Shown: positions 14,552 through 23,318, numbered from the stretch's first letter. The stretch is 64,000 nucleotides of DNA from CAYSGL01 sp964520985 (GCA_964520985.1 CAZFPB010000002.1:124001-188000), one strand, 5' to 3'. Numbers and translations: made by a program. Notes: generated from the letters alone by a model not told the origin.

Positions 14552-17104
14552 ATGGCGAACCAAACACTGCGACTCACACAAAAAGTTTTAGGTCATATGG
14601 ATAGTATGGCCAGTGGTAACCACAAAGGTGGTATGCTGTTGACCGGCGATCCTGGTGTAGGTAAAACAACTTATGCTAATATGTTAGGTTCGCTGTTGGG
14701 GATGAAGGTTGTTACGATTGAAGTTCCTCACATTACAGAGGAACACTTGATTAACATTCCGTTTATCGTGTATAACCCGATTTCTAATTCATCCCAAACG
14801 ATGAACTCTCAGGTTACCCAAGATTACAAAATGGTTCTGGCTCAGTCTAATTTGTTTGCGCAAATTAGCTCTGCTCCCCACATGAATGATCAAATGTATT
14901 TGCATCATGTCAAGCAAAGTCCAGCCCCCGTTCAACAACTGTTTCGTGCGCTTGGTGGCACCGACGCTGAAATTCCTCAATCTATTCAAGAAGCACGTAA
15001 AACTCATAGCGTGATCCTGTTCCTTGACGAATATTATCGTCAGACTACTCCTCGCATTCGAAATATCATGCGTGGAATTTTGAATAACAAAATTGGTATG
15101 CATCAAATTCCAAACAACGTGTATGTGTTGTACGCATCCAACATGAAAGATAGCGGATTGGAAGAAATTCATTCCAATGCTCAGTTCACTGCTGTTAAGT
15201 TTAAAACACCATCAAAAGAAGATTGGTTCGGATGGTTGGTTTCCAAGTTTCAGCAAGACCAGTCTGTTAAGCTGGATATGAAAATTATCAACAAGTTCAA
15301 ACAATTGCTTGATGATGAAGATTTGAGTCACACTGATATTGAATCAGAAGTGCGTACTTCTCCTCGTCGTTGGGAGCAAATTCTGTTGTATATCAACTCG
15401 TCTTTACCTGTGGAGAATCAGGAAGAAGCTCGTACGTTGATGACTAACATTCATAACAGCTTTATTCACTACCAAAGCAAACAAACAAGTAGTTTGGCCA
15501 CCAAAGTTACAAAAGCCGTGTCTGAATTGATTAGTGAGACATCAGGAATTAATATTAATGCTGGTGAACGCAATCAACCTCATGATTGGCGTTCTTCATT
15601 GCAGCATTTAGTTGAACAGCAGATGAAACTGGGCGATCACTTGAAGTATATCCCAGTAGTATCTGGTCAGCCAGGTATTGGTAAAACGGAAAATGCTATG
15701 GCGGTTGCTGCTAAGTTCAACTTGCGCCTGATTGATATTGATGTTAGTGAGCTTAATGCTGATGACGTAATTGGTATGCCTCTTCCTGGAAATCGTGAGG
15801 GAGAAAAACTAGACGTTAATTTTTCGGTTCCAAAGCTATACCAGCAGATTAATACTCAAATTGAAGAACAAACAAAAGCGTATTATACAATGCTGAAACA
15901 AAAACATGGTGATGACGCTGATCAGTATATTGAACATTACGAAGATCAAAAATGGAAATATCTGATCTTCTTTGATGAAATCAACCGTACTGACGAAAAA
16001 ACATTCAACGCATTACGTCGTGTTATTCTTGAAAAGAACTTTGGTCCGTCTGGTGATGGTTCTGGTGAATTGTTGAAATTGCCAAAAGGATCTATTGTTA
16101 TTGCAGCTATGAACCCGGAGGGACACGGAACTCAAGAAATGACACATCACTTCCGTGATGTCATTAACGTGATTCCTGCGCAGGCCTCATGGGCTGCTAC
16201 CAAAAAGTATTTGATGAATAAACAATACAAAGGCGTTGACGATACGATTAAAGATGCATCAATGAACATTTTGCAAGCGTTCGTTGATAAGTTCAAATCG
16301 GATGATTCTCAATATACGTCTCATACTGCTCCGTTCCATTTGGATGTTGGTAGTGAATTGTATATCTCACCACGTGAATATACAGATATGTTCTCAACGT
16401 TAGTACGTGAGTTGAATCATGCTATCAAAGAGGCATTTAAAGACGACGATCTTAATGCAGACGAAATTCGTGAGATGGTTACGGATGCTGTTGCTGATGC
16501 ATTGGAAGATTCATTGAACTTTATCTTTCACAAACACAATATCGATCCGGATGAATTTGAACAACAACTTCGCCAATGGGTTAAGAATTTGGACGATCAT
16601 ACATTTGGTGGGGTGTTGACCAAGAAGGCTAAGAACATTAATGACCTGTCAAGCACTATGTCAAAATATCTTGATGGTAAAGATGTTCTTGGAATGGTTG
16701 ATGACATCGACATTATTAATGGAAACAATGCAGTCAATAATGCTCAATTCATTAACGATGTTCGCGAACTGTTTGCTGACAAGATCACAGATGAAGAAAG
16801 TGTCCGTAAGTACATAATTGAGAAAGGGCAGAAAAAAGTTGAAGTGGAAAACGACACGTTAAAGCACGGTACAGAAAAAGTATCGTTGGTCGAGAACTTT
16901 ACGCTTGCTCTGTTGTTTACATTGCACGTTCACCAATATCAAAACGATCGGTTGATGGTTGTTGGTAAAGCGTTGAACACAGCTGTGTCTGATGTGTTGA
17001 AGTCACTGGCCAGCAAGATAGATGCTGAACTGAAAATGGAAGCGCAAATTGAGGTTGCTCAACTGCGTGGTGATATTCATTCAATGATTGAGACGTTGAA
17101 CTAA
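14552..17104 (+). CDS. MoxR-type ATPase with two AAA+ modules
   Basis: An 850-residue protein with two AAA+ domains. The first has Walker A GDPGVGKTTY (about residues 32-41) and Walker B LFLDEYYRQT (about 165); the second has Walker A GQPGIGKTEN (about 371-380) and Walker B IFFDEINRTD (about 472) with sensor-like IVIAAMNPEG. This is the MoxR style, in which ATP hydrolysis remodels a partner through a VWA protein. The next gene, overlapping by one base, is that kind of partner. Having two modules in one chain is unusual; most MoxR proteins have one. The target in phage infection is unknown. Confidence 0.85.
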   Translation: MANQTLRLTQKVLGHMDSMASGNHKGGMLLTGDPGVGKTTYANMLGSLLGMKVVTIEVPHITEEHLINIPFIVYNPISNSSQTMNSQVTQDYKMVLAQSNLFAQISSAPHMNDQMYLHHVKQSPAPVQQLFRALGGTDAEIPQSIQEARKTHSVILFLDEYYRQTTPRIRNIMRGILNNKIGMHQIPNNVYVLYASNMKDSGLEEIHSNAQFTAVKFKTPSKEDWFGWLVSKFQQDQSVKLDMKIINKFKQLLDDEDLSHTDIESEVRTSPRRWEQILLYINSSLPVENQEEARTLMTNIHNSFIHYQSKQTSSLATKVTKAVSELISETSGININAGERNQPHDWRSSLQHLVEQQMKLGDHLKYIPVVSGQPGIGKTENAMAVAAKFNLRLIDIDVSELNADDVIGMPLPGNREGEKLDVNFSVPKLYQQINTQIEEQTKAYYTMLKQKHGDDADQYIEHYEDQKWKYLIFFDEINRTDEKTFNALRRVILEKNFGPSGDGSGELLKLPKGSIVIAAMNPEGHGTQEMTHHFRDVINVIPAQASWAATKKYLMNKQYKGVDDTIKDASMNILQAFVDKFKSDDSQYTSHTAPFHLDVGSELYISPREYTDMFSTLVRELNHAIKEAFKDDDLNADEIREMVTDAVADALEDSLNFIFHKHNIDPDEFEQQLRQWVKNLDDHTFGGVLTKKAKNINDLSSTMSKYLDGKDVLGMVDDIDIINGNNAVNNAQFINDVRELFADKITDEESVRKYIIEKGQKKVEVENDTLKHGTEKVSLVENFTLALLFTLHVHQYQNDRLMVVGKALNTAVSDVLKSLASKIDAELKMEAQIEVAQLRGDIHSMIETLN

Positions 17105-18924
17105 TGACTAGTCGAATTGTTGGTTACCAACGAATCTATGAAGGATTCGAGAACCGAAAGTTCACGAAAGGAACGGTGCAATTTGCTAAATCGTCCCTGG
17201 AGGATCCGTTCCTCCAGGGAGTTATTGATTTAATTGTAAAAGCTGGTCGTCCACGCGAAGAGATTCTTAAAGAAATTACGGATTACATGGACAATGTTAA
17301 GAAGCAAGCTGACCTTGCTCCCTTATTGTTCGGTACTGCCGTTGATAACATTGCTGAAACAGGCGTATTTAACGTATTTTGGGAATCTGATGTTCCTTCT
17401 CCAGGTCCTAAGTTTAGTACAGCCACCTTTTATAAACTGGTTCGTAGTATTCGTGCAGACCATGATGAATTCCTGCCACTTCGTGGCTTTATTGACCGTC
17501 GTCGTTTAACTCCAAAGATTTCATATACGGACGTTCCACCTAAATCAAAAGGTGGAATTACAACAGCTGCTGCTACTCCTACTGGTGAATTCATTTTCAA
17601 TACCATATTCATGCAAAAATTGATGGATTACTCACATCTTAAAGGATTGAAGCCAAAAGGTAAGAAGTATGTGAGCAATGGTGGTGATATTCCTGATGAG
17701 TATGGATACATTGAATTTTTGATCATGCATGAATTCATGCATTACAGCAATGATGATTTTTATTATCAAAAAATTATCCCAGATGCTAAAAATAAAGTAA
17801 TCAACTGGGTTGGTGATTTCCGAACCAACTATTTGTTAGTGAAAAGCGGATATGAACAATTACCAATGGGATTGTTCAATGACGATATTAACTATGATCG
17901 TCAAAAGACTTACGTTGAGATGTACAATCTGGTTTTGCAAGAATTTGAGAAGCTACCAAAACCAGAACAGATAGATATTACGTCTATTCTTGATGGTTTG
18001 TCTGATGATCACACTCCAGGATCAGAACAAGTTCAAAAAGGAGATGGAGCTCCAATTCCAGATGGAACGAAACCGTCAGACATTGATGAAAACGGAAAAA
18101 CCATTAGCAGGCAAATGGAAAATTCCGAAGATTCTAGTCCTGATGAACGTAAGCAAGAGACCAAAGACAATTCTCTTCCTCAAGGGAAATCGAATGGCAA
18201 ACCAGGCAGCGGTGGGGGCAATGCAAATGTCGGTGTTGATTACACTAAAATTATGCCAACGTTTAACTGGAAAACGTTGATTGCAAGATTCTTACAGACT
18301 GCAACGACTCGCACTGAAGAAACATATGCCAAGCCACATCGCCGCAATGTATCGAACCTTGATATTGCACGGCAAGTTGGCGCTGGGGCAATTCGTCCTG
18401 CAGAAAAACCAATTGAATATGGCGATGTTAAATTAGCGTTTTGTTTCGACTCATCAGGTTCGATGGGAGATGCTATCGGGATGGCTTTTTCCAATGCTGT
18501 TAAATTGCTTAGCCAACCAGCATTCCGTAAATCAACAGCATTAGTGTTGAAGTTCAGCGGAAGTCATGATGTATTTAAATGTAACTTTTACACTGATAAA
18601 GCTGCTCAAGTTACAGGTGTTGCTGATAAGCCTAAAGCGTGGCCATTGAGCACTAAAAGTGTATTCAGCACTCACATGGCTGGCGGAACTGCATTTAGTG
18701 GTGGCTTGATTACTGATATATCTCAAGCAGCATCCAAAGGATATAACGTAATTATTTTCACAGATGGAGACGTTGTTCATCATGACCCATATCGTGAGAA
18801 TTTGGTTCATTTGATCAAGCAATTTCCAAAACAGATGTATGTAATATTTGATGAACGAAATACGTATATTTCGTTTAGACAAAAATCTAATCTGTCAACA
18901 CCAAATGTTACATACTTTTCATAA
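17104..18924 (+). CDS. DUF2201-type metallopeptidase-like and VWA protein
   Basis: 606 residues. The N-terminal half carries HEFMH (about 209-213), the HExxH zinc motif of the putative metallopeptidase domain of DUF2201 proteins. A low-complexity linker rich in Asp, Ser, Gly and Asn (about 300-380) leads to a C-terminal VWA-like domain with the metal-ion site DSSGSMG (about 450-456) and a later FTDGD. Such proteins are encoded beside MoxR ATPases and are thought to act as ATPase-driven assembly or disassembly factors. The overlap with the upstream ATPase supports one complex. A second, unrelated VWA protein (Ro60) is at 60909. Confidence 0.82.
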   Translation: MTSRIVGYQRIYEGFENRKFTKGTVQFAKSSLEDPFLQGVIDLIVKAGRPREEILKEITDYMDNVKKQADLAPLLFGTAVDNIAETGVFNVFWESDVPSPGPKFSTATFYKLVRSIRADHDEFLPLRGFIDRRRLTPKISYTDVPPKSKGGITTAAATPTGEFIFNTIFMQKLMDYSHLKGLKPKGKKYVSNGGDIPDEYGYIEFLIMHEFMHYSNDDFYYQKIIPDAKNKVINWVGDFRTNYLLVKSGYEQLPMGLFNDDINYDRQKTYVEMYNLVLQEFEKLPKPEQIDITSILDGLSDDHTPGSEQVQKGDGAPIPDGTKPSDIDENGKTISRQMENSEDSSPDERKQETKDNSLPQGKSNGKPGSGGGNANVGVDYTKIMPTFNWKTLIARFLQTATTRTEETYAKPHRRNVSNLDIARQVGAGAIRPAEKPIEYGDVKLAFCFDSSGSMGDAIGMAFSNAVKLLSQPAFRKSTALVLKFSGSHDVFKCNFYTDKAAQVTGVADKPKAWPLSTKSVFSTHMAGGTAFSGGLITDISQAASKGYNVIIFTDGDVVHHDPYRENLVHLIKQFPKQMYVIFDERNTYISFRQKSNLSTPNVTYFS

Positions 18925-18931
18925 ATAATTG

Positions 18932-18960
18932 TTGACTTGGCACTAAATACTGGTTATTAT
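18932..18960 (+). promoter_or_regulatory. Sigma-70-type promoter with an embedded TAAATA
   Basis: TTGACT (18932-18937), 17-bp spacer, TATTAT (18955-18960). The spacer contains cactaaatac, also found in the spacer of the promoter at 39185. It reads into tRNA-Gly and the 2H phosphoesterase gene. Confidence 0.65.
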
Positions 18961-18981
18961 AGTGCCATAGTTAAGAATTAA

Positions 18982-19057
18982 GCGGGTAAAGTGTTTACGG
19001 CTACACGACTGGCTTCCACCCAGTAATAGAGGAGTTCGAATCTCCCTACCCGCTCCA
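18982..19057 (+). tRNA. tRNA-Gly (anticodon TCC)
   Basis: Acceptor gcgggta pairs with tacccgc; D stem gtgt/acac; anticodon arm actgg-ctTCCac-ccagt; T loop ttcgaat; T73 and CCA encoded. Confidence 0.9.
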
Positions 19058-19073
19058 AACAGGATTTACTGTT

Positions 19074-19544
19074 GTGAAGTACGCTACCCCTCATAAAACC
19101 AGCGGCAAACTCATTTACGATCCACATCGCGGTGAAATGAAAGCGAGAACCGATTGGTGGTGTGTCGTTAACGTAGATCGGGAAATCACTCGTTACTATC
19201 GTTGGTGGCTTCAATATACCAAACATATCTACCTTCAACCTCCATCATTTGATGCTCATGTATCTGTGATTCGTGGTGAAAAACCAATCCCAAATTTGAT
19301 GCATTTGTGGAAGAAGTACCAAGGTCAAAAGTTTGATCTTGAGTATGGACACGTTGGTTCTGTTCAAGAAGTGCGAAGTCATCGTCATGTGCATGGTGAA
19401 AATAGTGGAACGTTTTATATCGTTCCTGTACATTGTCCTCAGTTAATTGACATCCGTCGAGAATTAAAATTGAAGACAGATTGGCCATTGCATCTTACGA
19501 TAGGACGTACATATGAGTATCAAGCGCGTAAAAGGAAAAGGTAG
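19074..19544 (+). CDS. 2H phosphoesterase (LigT/CPDase-like)
   Basis: 156 residues from a GTG. Two His-x-Ser/Thr motifs define the fold: HVSVIRG (about residues 63-69) and HLTIGRTYE (about 142-150), separated by the usual 70-80 residues. Family members open 2',3'-cyclic phosphates at RNA ends or act on related nucleotide phosphodiesters; some viral ones degrade 2-5A-like signals. With the cyclic-phosphate receiver protein (2343), the HAD phosphatase (55166) and the RNA ligase (59258) it fits RNA end healing. An anti-signalling role against cyclic-oligonucleotide defences is the main alternative. Confidence 0.75.
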   Translation: MKYATPHKTSGKLIYDPHRGEMKARTDWWCVVNVDREITRYYRWWLQYTKHIYLQPPSFDAHVSVIRGEKPIPNLMHLWKKYQGQKFDLEYGHVGSVQEVRSHRHVHGENSGTFYIVPVHCPQLIDIRRELKLKTDWPLHLTIGRTYEYQARKRKR

Positions 19545-19866
19545 AATAACTGGACTGTTATCTATTGCGTTTTTTACTGCCGTTGCATATGCCCACAGTA
19601 CAGTTAATATCGTCATCTGTCCATATCAAGACGGAATGTGTAAGGTTGAAAATGAAGAAACAATCGAATCCTCCCCCTCCAAAGGGAGTATCAAAACCTG
19701 CACCGCCACCACCTCCACCTGCCCGCAAGTGCAAGTGTTGCCAGTGCAACAATACGTAACACGATTAGTGGATCATGACGTCAACATAATTAGAAAAGAC
19801 GTAATGATTTTTAATAACAAACCGTACATGGTTATAAAATGGGAGAAAGTAAATGAGTCTTTTTGA
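19513..19866 (+). CDS. Probable secreted small protein
   Basis: 117 residues with a Sec-type signal: basic MSIKRVKGKGR, hydrophobic ITGLLSIAFFTAVAYA, likely cleavage after AYA (residue 27). The mature part has three Cys and would be periplasmic. It overlaps both neighbours. A proline-rich alternative frame is nested in it (19652-19759), so which frame is used is not certain. Confidence 0.5.
   Translation: MSIKRVKGKGRITGLLSIAFFTAVAYAHSTVNIVICPYQDGMCKVENEETIESSPSKGSIKTCTATTSTCPQVQVLPVQQYVTRLVDHDVNIIRKDVMIFNNKPYMVIKWEKVNESF
19652..19759 (+). CDS. Nested proline-rich, Cys-rich mini-ORF
   Basis: An ATG preceded by AAGG at 6 nt opens a 35-residue frame, MKKQSNPPPPKGVSKP followed by a run of prolines and ARKCKCCQCNN, inside the secreted-protein gene in another frame. 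Nested proline-rich frames recall the Rz/Rz1 spanin arrangement, but no lipobox is present. Translation is unproven. Confidence 0.35.
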   Translation: MKKQSNPPPPKGVSKPAPPPPPPARKCKCCQCNNT

Positions 19867-20284
19867 ACAGATCAAACATGATCGGCTGCAAGCTCGTAAA
19901 CAACGCGATAGTTTTAAATCGGCGTTTTATTCGACGTTGGTTGGTGAAATTGAAAATTATCAACTACGTGAAGGAATAAAAGTAGTTGAAGACTCTGTTG
20001 TTCAAGAAGTAGTTCGTAAATTTGTTAAGAATCAAAAGGATGTGTTGGCTGCAGTTCAGGATAAAGAAACAATTACACAAGCTATCAAACAATTGGAAAT
20101 GTTGGCTTGGTATTTGCCAGCTCAGATGACTGATGTTGAATTGCAGCAAGTTATCACAGAAATTCATCAAACTGGTGCTACTACGATTAAACAGTTCATG
20201 CAAGAATTGGAAGCAAAGTTTAGTGGTACGTATGATCGTGGTATCGCCAGTAAGTTGATCAAGGAAACGCTTGCGGCAAAATGA
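19853..20284 (+). CDS. YqeY/GatB-tail-like protein
   Basis: 143 residues, all-helical, matching the YqeY family (LFEQIKHDRLQARKQRD..., AIKQLEMLAWYLPAQMTDVELQQVI, GIASKLIKETLAAK at the end). The family is homologous to the C-terminal tRNA-binding region of the GatB amidotransferase subunit and has unsettled function, perhaps in tRNA or rRNA handling. Its stop overlaps the Bfd-like gene (ATGA). Confidence 0.75.
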   Translation: MSLFEQIKHDRLQARKQRDSFKSAFYSTLVGEIENYQLREGIKVVEDSVVQEVVRKFVKNQKDVLAAVQDKETITQAIKQLEMLAWYLPAQMTDVELQQVITEIHQTGATTIKQFMQELEAKFSGTYDRGIASKLIKETLAAK

Positions 20285-20454
20285 TTGTATGTCTTTGTTG
20301 TAATGTCACGGACAGTCAGATTAAGAAAATGTTTGATCAGGGAATGACTGTCCGTGATATAATTGAACGTACTAATGCTTGTACAAGGTGTGGAAAATGC
20401 GGACCGTTTATCCGTAACCTCAGCAGCCAACAGATAAATACTGTCACCAAATAG
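20281..20454 (+). CDS. Bfd-like [2Fe-2S] ferredoxin
   Basis: A 57-residue protein with the bacterioferritin-associated ferredoxin pattern: CLCC near the N-terminus (residues 4-7), a helix-turn SQIKKMFDQGMTVRDII, then CTRCGKC (about 39-45), giving the four cluster ligands, followed by the expected GPFIRNL. In bacteria Bfd reduces bacterioferritin to release iron or serves as a small redox partner. It overlaps the YqeY-like gene by 4 nt. The role in the phage is unknown; iron mobilisation is possible. Confidence 0.75.
   Translation: MIVCLCCNVTDSQIKKMFDQGMTVRDIIERTNACTRCGKCGPFIRNLSSQQINTVTK
20433..20440 (+). promoter_or_regulatory. T4-type late promoter box
   Basis: GATAAATA inside the end of the Bfd-like gene, 31 nt upstream of the GTG at 20471. 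The leader has complementary tact...agta and cac...gtg segments flanking GGAG. Confidence 0.5.
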
Positions 20455-20470
20455 ATGTGGAGTATGATCT

Positions 20471-20800
20471 GTGTCCCTTGAAACGTTACGAGAGTTGTAT
20501 AAGATACCTAGTGATCCGTCTGATGACAGTGATGGTGATGAGCAGTATACAACCGCTGTACTATCGTCAACTTTTAGTTTTTCGCATGATGGTGATGGTA
20601 CTCAATATTATCGTCAGATGCTGAACACACCAGCTTTCCAACAAATCCTCGAACAAGAAATGACTAAAGCATTTGCTGCTTCTGTTAGCCAGTTCAAACA
20701 GCGTCATGATAATAGTATGGGGTCACGCGCTCATCATTGGTCTGATGACTATGAGGGAGAAGTCAAAGTACAACACATAACAACTAGAGGACAGTATTAA
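20471..20800 (+). CDS. Hypothetical protein
   Basis: 109 residues starting MSLETLRELYKIPSDPSDDSD from a GTG, acidic at first and Gln/His-rich later. A late box precedes it, so a structural or packaged role is possible. No family recognised. It overlaps the next ATG by 1 nt. Confidence 0.6.
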   Translation: MSLETLRELYKIPSDPSDDSDGDEQYTTAVLSSTFSFSHDGDGTQYYRQMLNTPAFQQILEQEMTKAFAASVSQFKQRHDNSMGSRAHHWSDDYEGEVKVQHITTRGQY

Positions 20801-21111
20801 TGAAACTGACAGAAGTGCATGAACCATTACAACAACACGTTATTGCGATCCAAGAAATGGTAGCAGAAATTCAAGATATTGTTGACAATATTCAAATTCG
20901 CTTAAATGAAGATTCGATTGGCAGTGATGTTCACAAACAACTTGCTGATGCTATTGCTAAGTTGAATGCTGCTAAGCGTGGGCTTGGATTAGTTAATAAA
21001 CTACGTCCAGGTCAAGATAAAGCAAAACACGCTATTCGTGTCATGAGTAATCTCAACAAACTGCGTGCAGCTGTTCAACAATTGAACAAGCAGGTTAAAA
21101 GCAAAAAGTAA
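20800..21111 (+). CDS. Helical hypothetical protein
   Basis: 103 residues, almost wholly helical with heptad-like repeats (IVDNIQIRLNEDSIG... LNKLRAAVQQLNKQVKSKK) and a basic tail. It probably forms a coiled coil. Function unknown. Confidence 0.6.
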   Translation: MKLTEVHEPLQQHVIAIQEMVAEIQDIVDNIQIRLNEDSIGSDVHKQLADAIAKLNAAKRGLGLVNKLRPGQDKAKHAIRVMSNLNKLRAAVQQLNKQVKSKK

Positions 21112-21132
21112 TCTGCAAATGAGGGTCTAGTA

Positions 21133-21399
21133 ATGGACAAACTACAATTTGATTTCGAATACATGAGCAAATTGTACAAAACAGACCCTCAACAGTTTGA
21201 ACTCGTTCGATCACAATTGCTTGATCAAGCAATTGAATCAGTTCCTGATCATCGTCAATTAAAATGTCAACAATTGCGTTGGAAAATAGACGCTATTCAT
21301 AAAACTAAAAATCCGTCTGCAGCCTTAGTAGCCAGTTCTAAGTTAATGTGGGAAAGTTTAACTCAAATGCAGCAAGCTATTAACGAGGTGATCGAATGA
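21133..21399 (+). CDS. Hypothetical helical protein, DUF3135-like
   Basis: 88 residues: FDFEYMSKLYKTDPQQFELVRSQLLDQAIESVPDHRQLKCQQLRWKID resembles the small bacterial DUF3135 family in layout (FDxxxxLxxxDPxxFExxR). No function is known. It overlaps the next gene by 4 nt. Confidence 0.55.
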   Translation: MDKLQFDFEYMSKLYKTDPQQFELVRSQLLDQAIESVPDHRQLKCQQLRWKIDAIHKTKNPSAALVASSKLMWESLTQMQQAINEVIE

Positions 21400-21695
21400 C
21401 CATTCAATATAAGACCCTTGATGAAATCGTCCAGGCAGTATTTGAAGATTTGCAACCCAGCGATTTTGACGTTTTGAAACAGGTTCAACGTGATGATATG
21501 ATCCAATTTCATCATTCTGTTGGAATGTTCATTCGTAACCAATATCTGTTGTGGGATGAGAACAATCCATTAACTATGTTGAATTATGAACCACAAGTGG
21601 TTAATGGTATGGATGAAAATCCTAAACACCCTGATGCGGTAAGTCAAGAAATTCTGCGACGTGTGTGGGATTTGGCAAATGAGCAACCAGAGTGA
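21396..21695 (+). CDS. Hypothetical protein, DUF6794-like
   Basis: 99 residues with LHHS-like motif (FHHSVGMFIRNQYLLW) and GMDENPKHPDAVSQEILRRVW near the end. Bacterial proteins with the pattern HHSLGRWIRNxWxLW are described only as uncharacterised. It overlaps the following gene. Confidence 0.55.
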   Translation: MTIQYKTLDEIVQAVFEDLQPSDFDVLKQVQRDDMIQFHHSVGMFIRNQYLLWDENNPLTMLNYEPQVVNGMDENPKHPDAVSQEILRRVWDLANEQPE

Positions 21696-21906
21696 TTTTT
21701 TCGTATCAAACGATCCGCACCTAATTGCTACACTATATAATTTAAGATCAAAGTTCCGATATGTATTCGGAATTAGTTCATCTGACGGTTTTAATCAAGA
21801 TCAGTATTATACACCGTCTGGTGACATGATAGTGTTTTGTAGCATTACTGGTCAAAAACATCCTCATACTGTTAGGATCAAAAGTCAGTCACATATAGAC
21901 GTATAA
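21679..21906 (+). CDS. Small hypothetical protein
   Basis: 75 residues from an ATG 17 nt before the end of the upstream gene. Beta-rich (FGISSSDGFNQDQYYTPSGDMIVFCSITG). No family recognised. Confidence 0.5.
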   Translation: MSNQSDFFVSNDPHLIATLYNLRSKFRYVFGISSSDGFNQDQYYTPSGDMIVFCSITGQKHPHTVRIKSQSHIDV

Positions 21907-21920
21907 TTTTAGGAATACTA

Positions 21921-22727
21921 ATGCGTAAAGATCTTAATAAATTACTGTGTGAACGGGAACGTGTTGGAAGCTCCAATAAGTTTCACACTGTTCGTCATAA
22001 TAATCAGTTTAATAAAATTGATGAACAAACTCCAATTCGAGAATCGATGCGCAAGCGTTATAATGTTACACATTCATGGAAATCATTGAACGAGAATCTT
22101 AATCCGTTACTTCGTTTTATTGAAGGTAGTGTTGGGCGTAATTGGGATAAAGTATACAAAGAAATCTGCCAGTCGTTTGATAAACGATCTGTTATCAATC
22201 AACATATTTTGGATCATTTGTTCCAATATGTTGCTACAAAAGTCAGCATGTACAACGGTGAGTTGTATCACCACACTAAATGGAATGGGTTGGAGCCGTT
22301 GGCAAAAGGATGGGCTCCTTTTTATGTTGATCCTAAAACCAATATTCTGAAAGCAAATAAACATCGCAAGAATTACAATGCAATATACCGCCAACGGCGT
22401 GAACAAGAAAAACAACAACTGCTTCGGGTCGAACGTGTGATTAGTGAATATGAAAAGTTAAAATGTGTTGATGGTATTTGGTATAAAATTGAATACCAAC
22501 CGTTCCCACCACCCTACAATTATACGTATGTCGATCAAAGTGGTGTTGAAGTAACGATTGTTCGTCAGGTTCGAGTGTATGATGTTGAAAAACAAGAATA
22601 CACGAGCGCAGAAAAACACAATAATGACAAAAATAAAAACAAGAATAATCTGTATGCTGCGAAGAAGTACCAGTTGAGCAAACAAGATTTGAAGCGTTAT
22701 AATGTTGAAAACACAGTTGGGAGTTAG
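21921..22727 (+). CDS. Conserved hypothetical protein (MRKDLxKLLCER family)
   Basis: 268 residues starting MRKDLNKLLCERERVGSSNK. The pattern SLNENLNPLLRFIEGSVGRNWDKVYKEICQSFDKRSVINQHILDHL is reminiscent of an uncharacterised bacterial and phage family with the same opening. It has a Trp/Tyr-rich middle, a YVDPKTNILKANKH segment and a Lys/Asn-rich C-terminus. I cannot assign a function. Confidence 0.6.
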   Translation: MRKDLNKLLCERERVGSSNKFHTVRHNNQFNKIDEQTPIRESMRKRYNVTHSWKSLNENLNPLLRFIEGSVGRNWDKVYKEICQSFDKRSVINQHILDHLFQYVATKVSMYNGELYHHTKWNGLEPLAKGWAPFYVDPKTNILKANKHRKNYNAIYRQRREQEKQQLLRVERVISEYEKLKCVDGIWYKIEYQPFPPPYNYTYVDQSGVEVTIVRQVRVYDVEKQEYTSAEKHNNDKNKNKNNLYAAKKYQLSKQDLKRYNVENTVGS

Positions 22728-22731
22728 TTGT

Positions 22732-22890
22732 ATGCAGTCGTCTCTTAATGTTGATTTTGGTAATATTCAACCCGTTGGTCGCTATACGTATTCGTTTGTT
22801 CCAACGATTGATGGTGTTAAAGTTTTTCAAATTGATAAAGTGACTAATAAGTCAACTGAGATCACAAATAGCATTAAGAAACAAAAGTAA
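22732..22890 (+). CDS. Small hypothetical protein
   Basis: 52 residues (MQSSLNVDFGNIQPVGRYTYSF...). It begins 4 nt after the preceding stop. Beta-rich start and basic tail. Unknown. Confidence 0.45.
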   Translation: MQSSLNVDFGNIQPVGRYTYSFVPTIDGVKVFQIDKVTNKSTEITNSIKKQK

Positions 22891-22902
22891 GAGGGAAATA
22901 CA

Positions 22903-23109
22903 GTGCTGGATCCACATATTGTTGCACCAATCATGTTTATATTGATGATATCAATATTTGGATCATTGTCTATGTATCTATTTGCGTTTGCAATAAGCAC
23001 CATGTGGCGTTGGAATCTTCGCTACTCAAAGTTAATTGCGTTTGCCTGTGCATGTAGTTTTTTAATCATATACTGGATAGTTGTTGCCAAGCAAGGCGTT
23101 TATATATAA
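22903..23109 (+). CDS. Small two-pass membrane protein
   Basis: 68 residues from a GTG preceded by AGAGGG. Two hydrophobic segments (about 5-28 and 44-61) with a basic loop RWNLRYSK between. It could be a small inner-membrane protein; nothing marks it as a holin. Confidence 0.55.
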   Translation: MLDPHIVAPIMFILMISIFGSLSMYLFAFAISTMWRWNLRYSKLIAFACACSFLIIYWIVVAKQGVYI

Positions 23110-23138
23110 CATGCATAGGTAAACCAGTTTAACATAAT

Positions 23139-23146
23139 TATAAATA
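23139..23146 (+). promoter_or_regulatory. T4-type late promoter box
   Basis: Exact TATAAATA, 15 nt upstream of tRNA-Thr and upstream of the Hsp20 gene. Confidence 0.55.
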
Positions 23147-23160
23147 ATAATGTTAATTTT

Positions 23161-23231
23161 GCCCTTGAAGCATTGTGGTGATGCACCTGACTTGTAATCA
23201 GGAGAGTTCAGTTCGATTCTGGACTGGGGCA
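23161..23231 (+). tRNA. tRNA-Thr (anticodon TGT), copy 1
   Basis: Acceptor gcccttg/ctggggc with one T:T mismatch at 6:67; D stem gcat/atgc; anticodon arm cctga-ctTGTaa-tcagg; T loop ttcgatt. CCA is not encoded. Confidence 0.85.
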
Positions 23232-23318
23232 CAATGACAATCGAGTATTGTCAGAAACAAACGTAATGCCCGAATGGGGTTACACATAACAATAATATTG
23301 CTCAAAGAGGATAATTAT

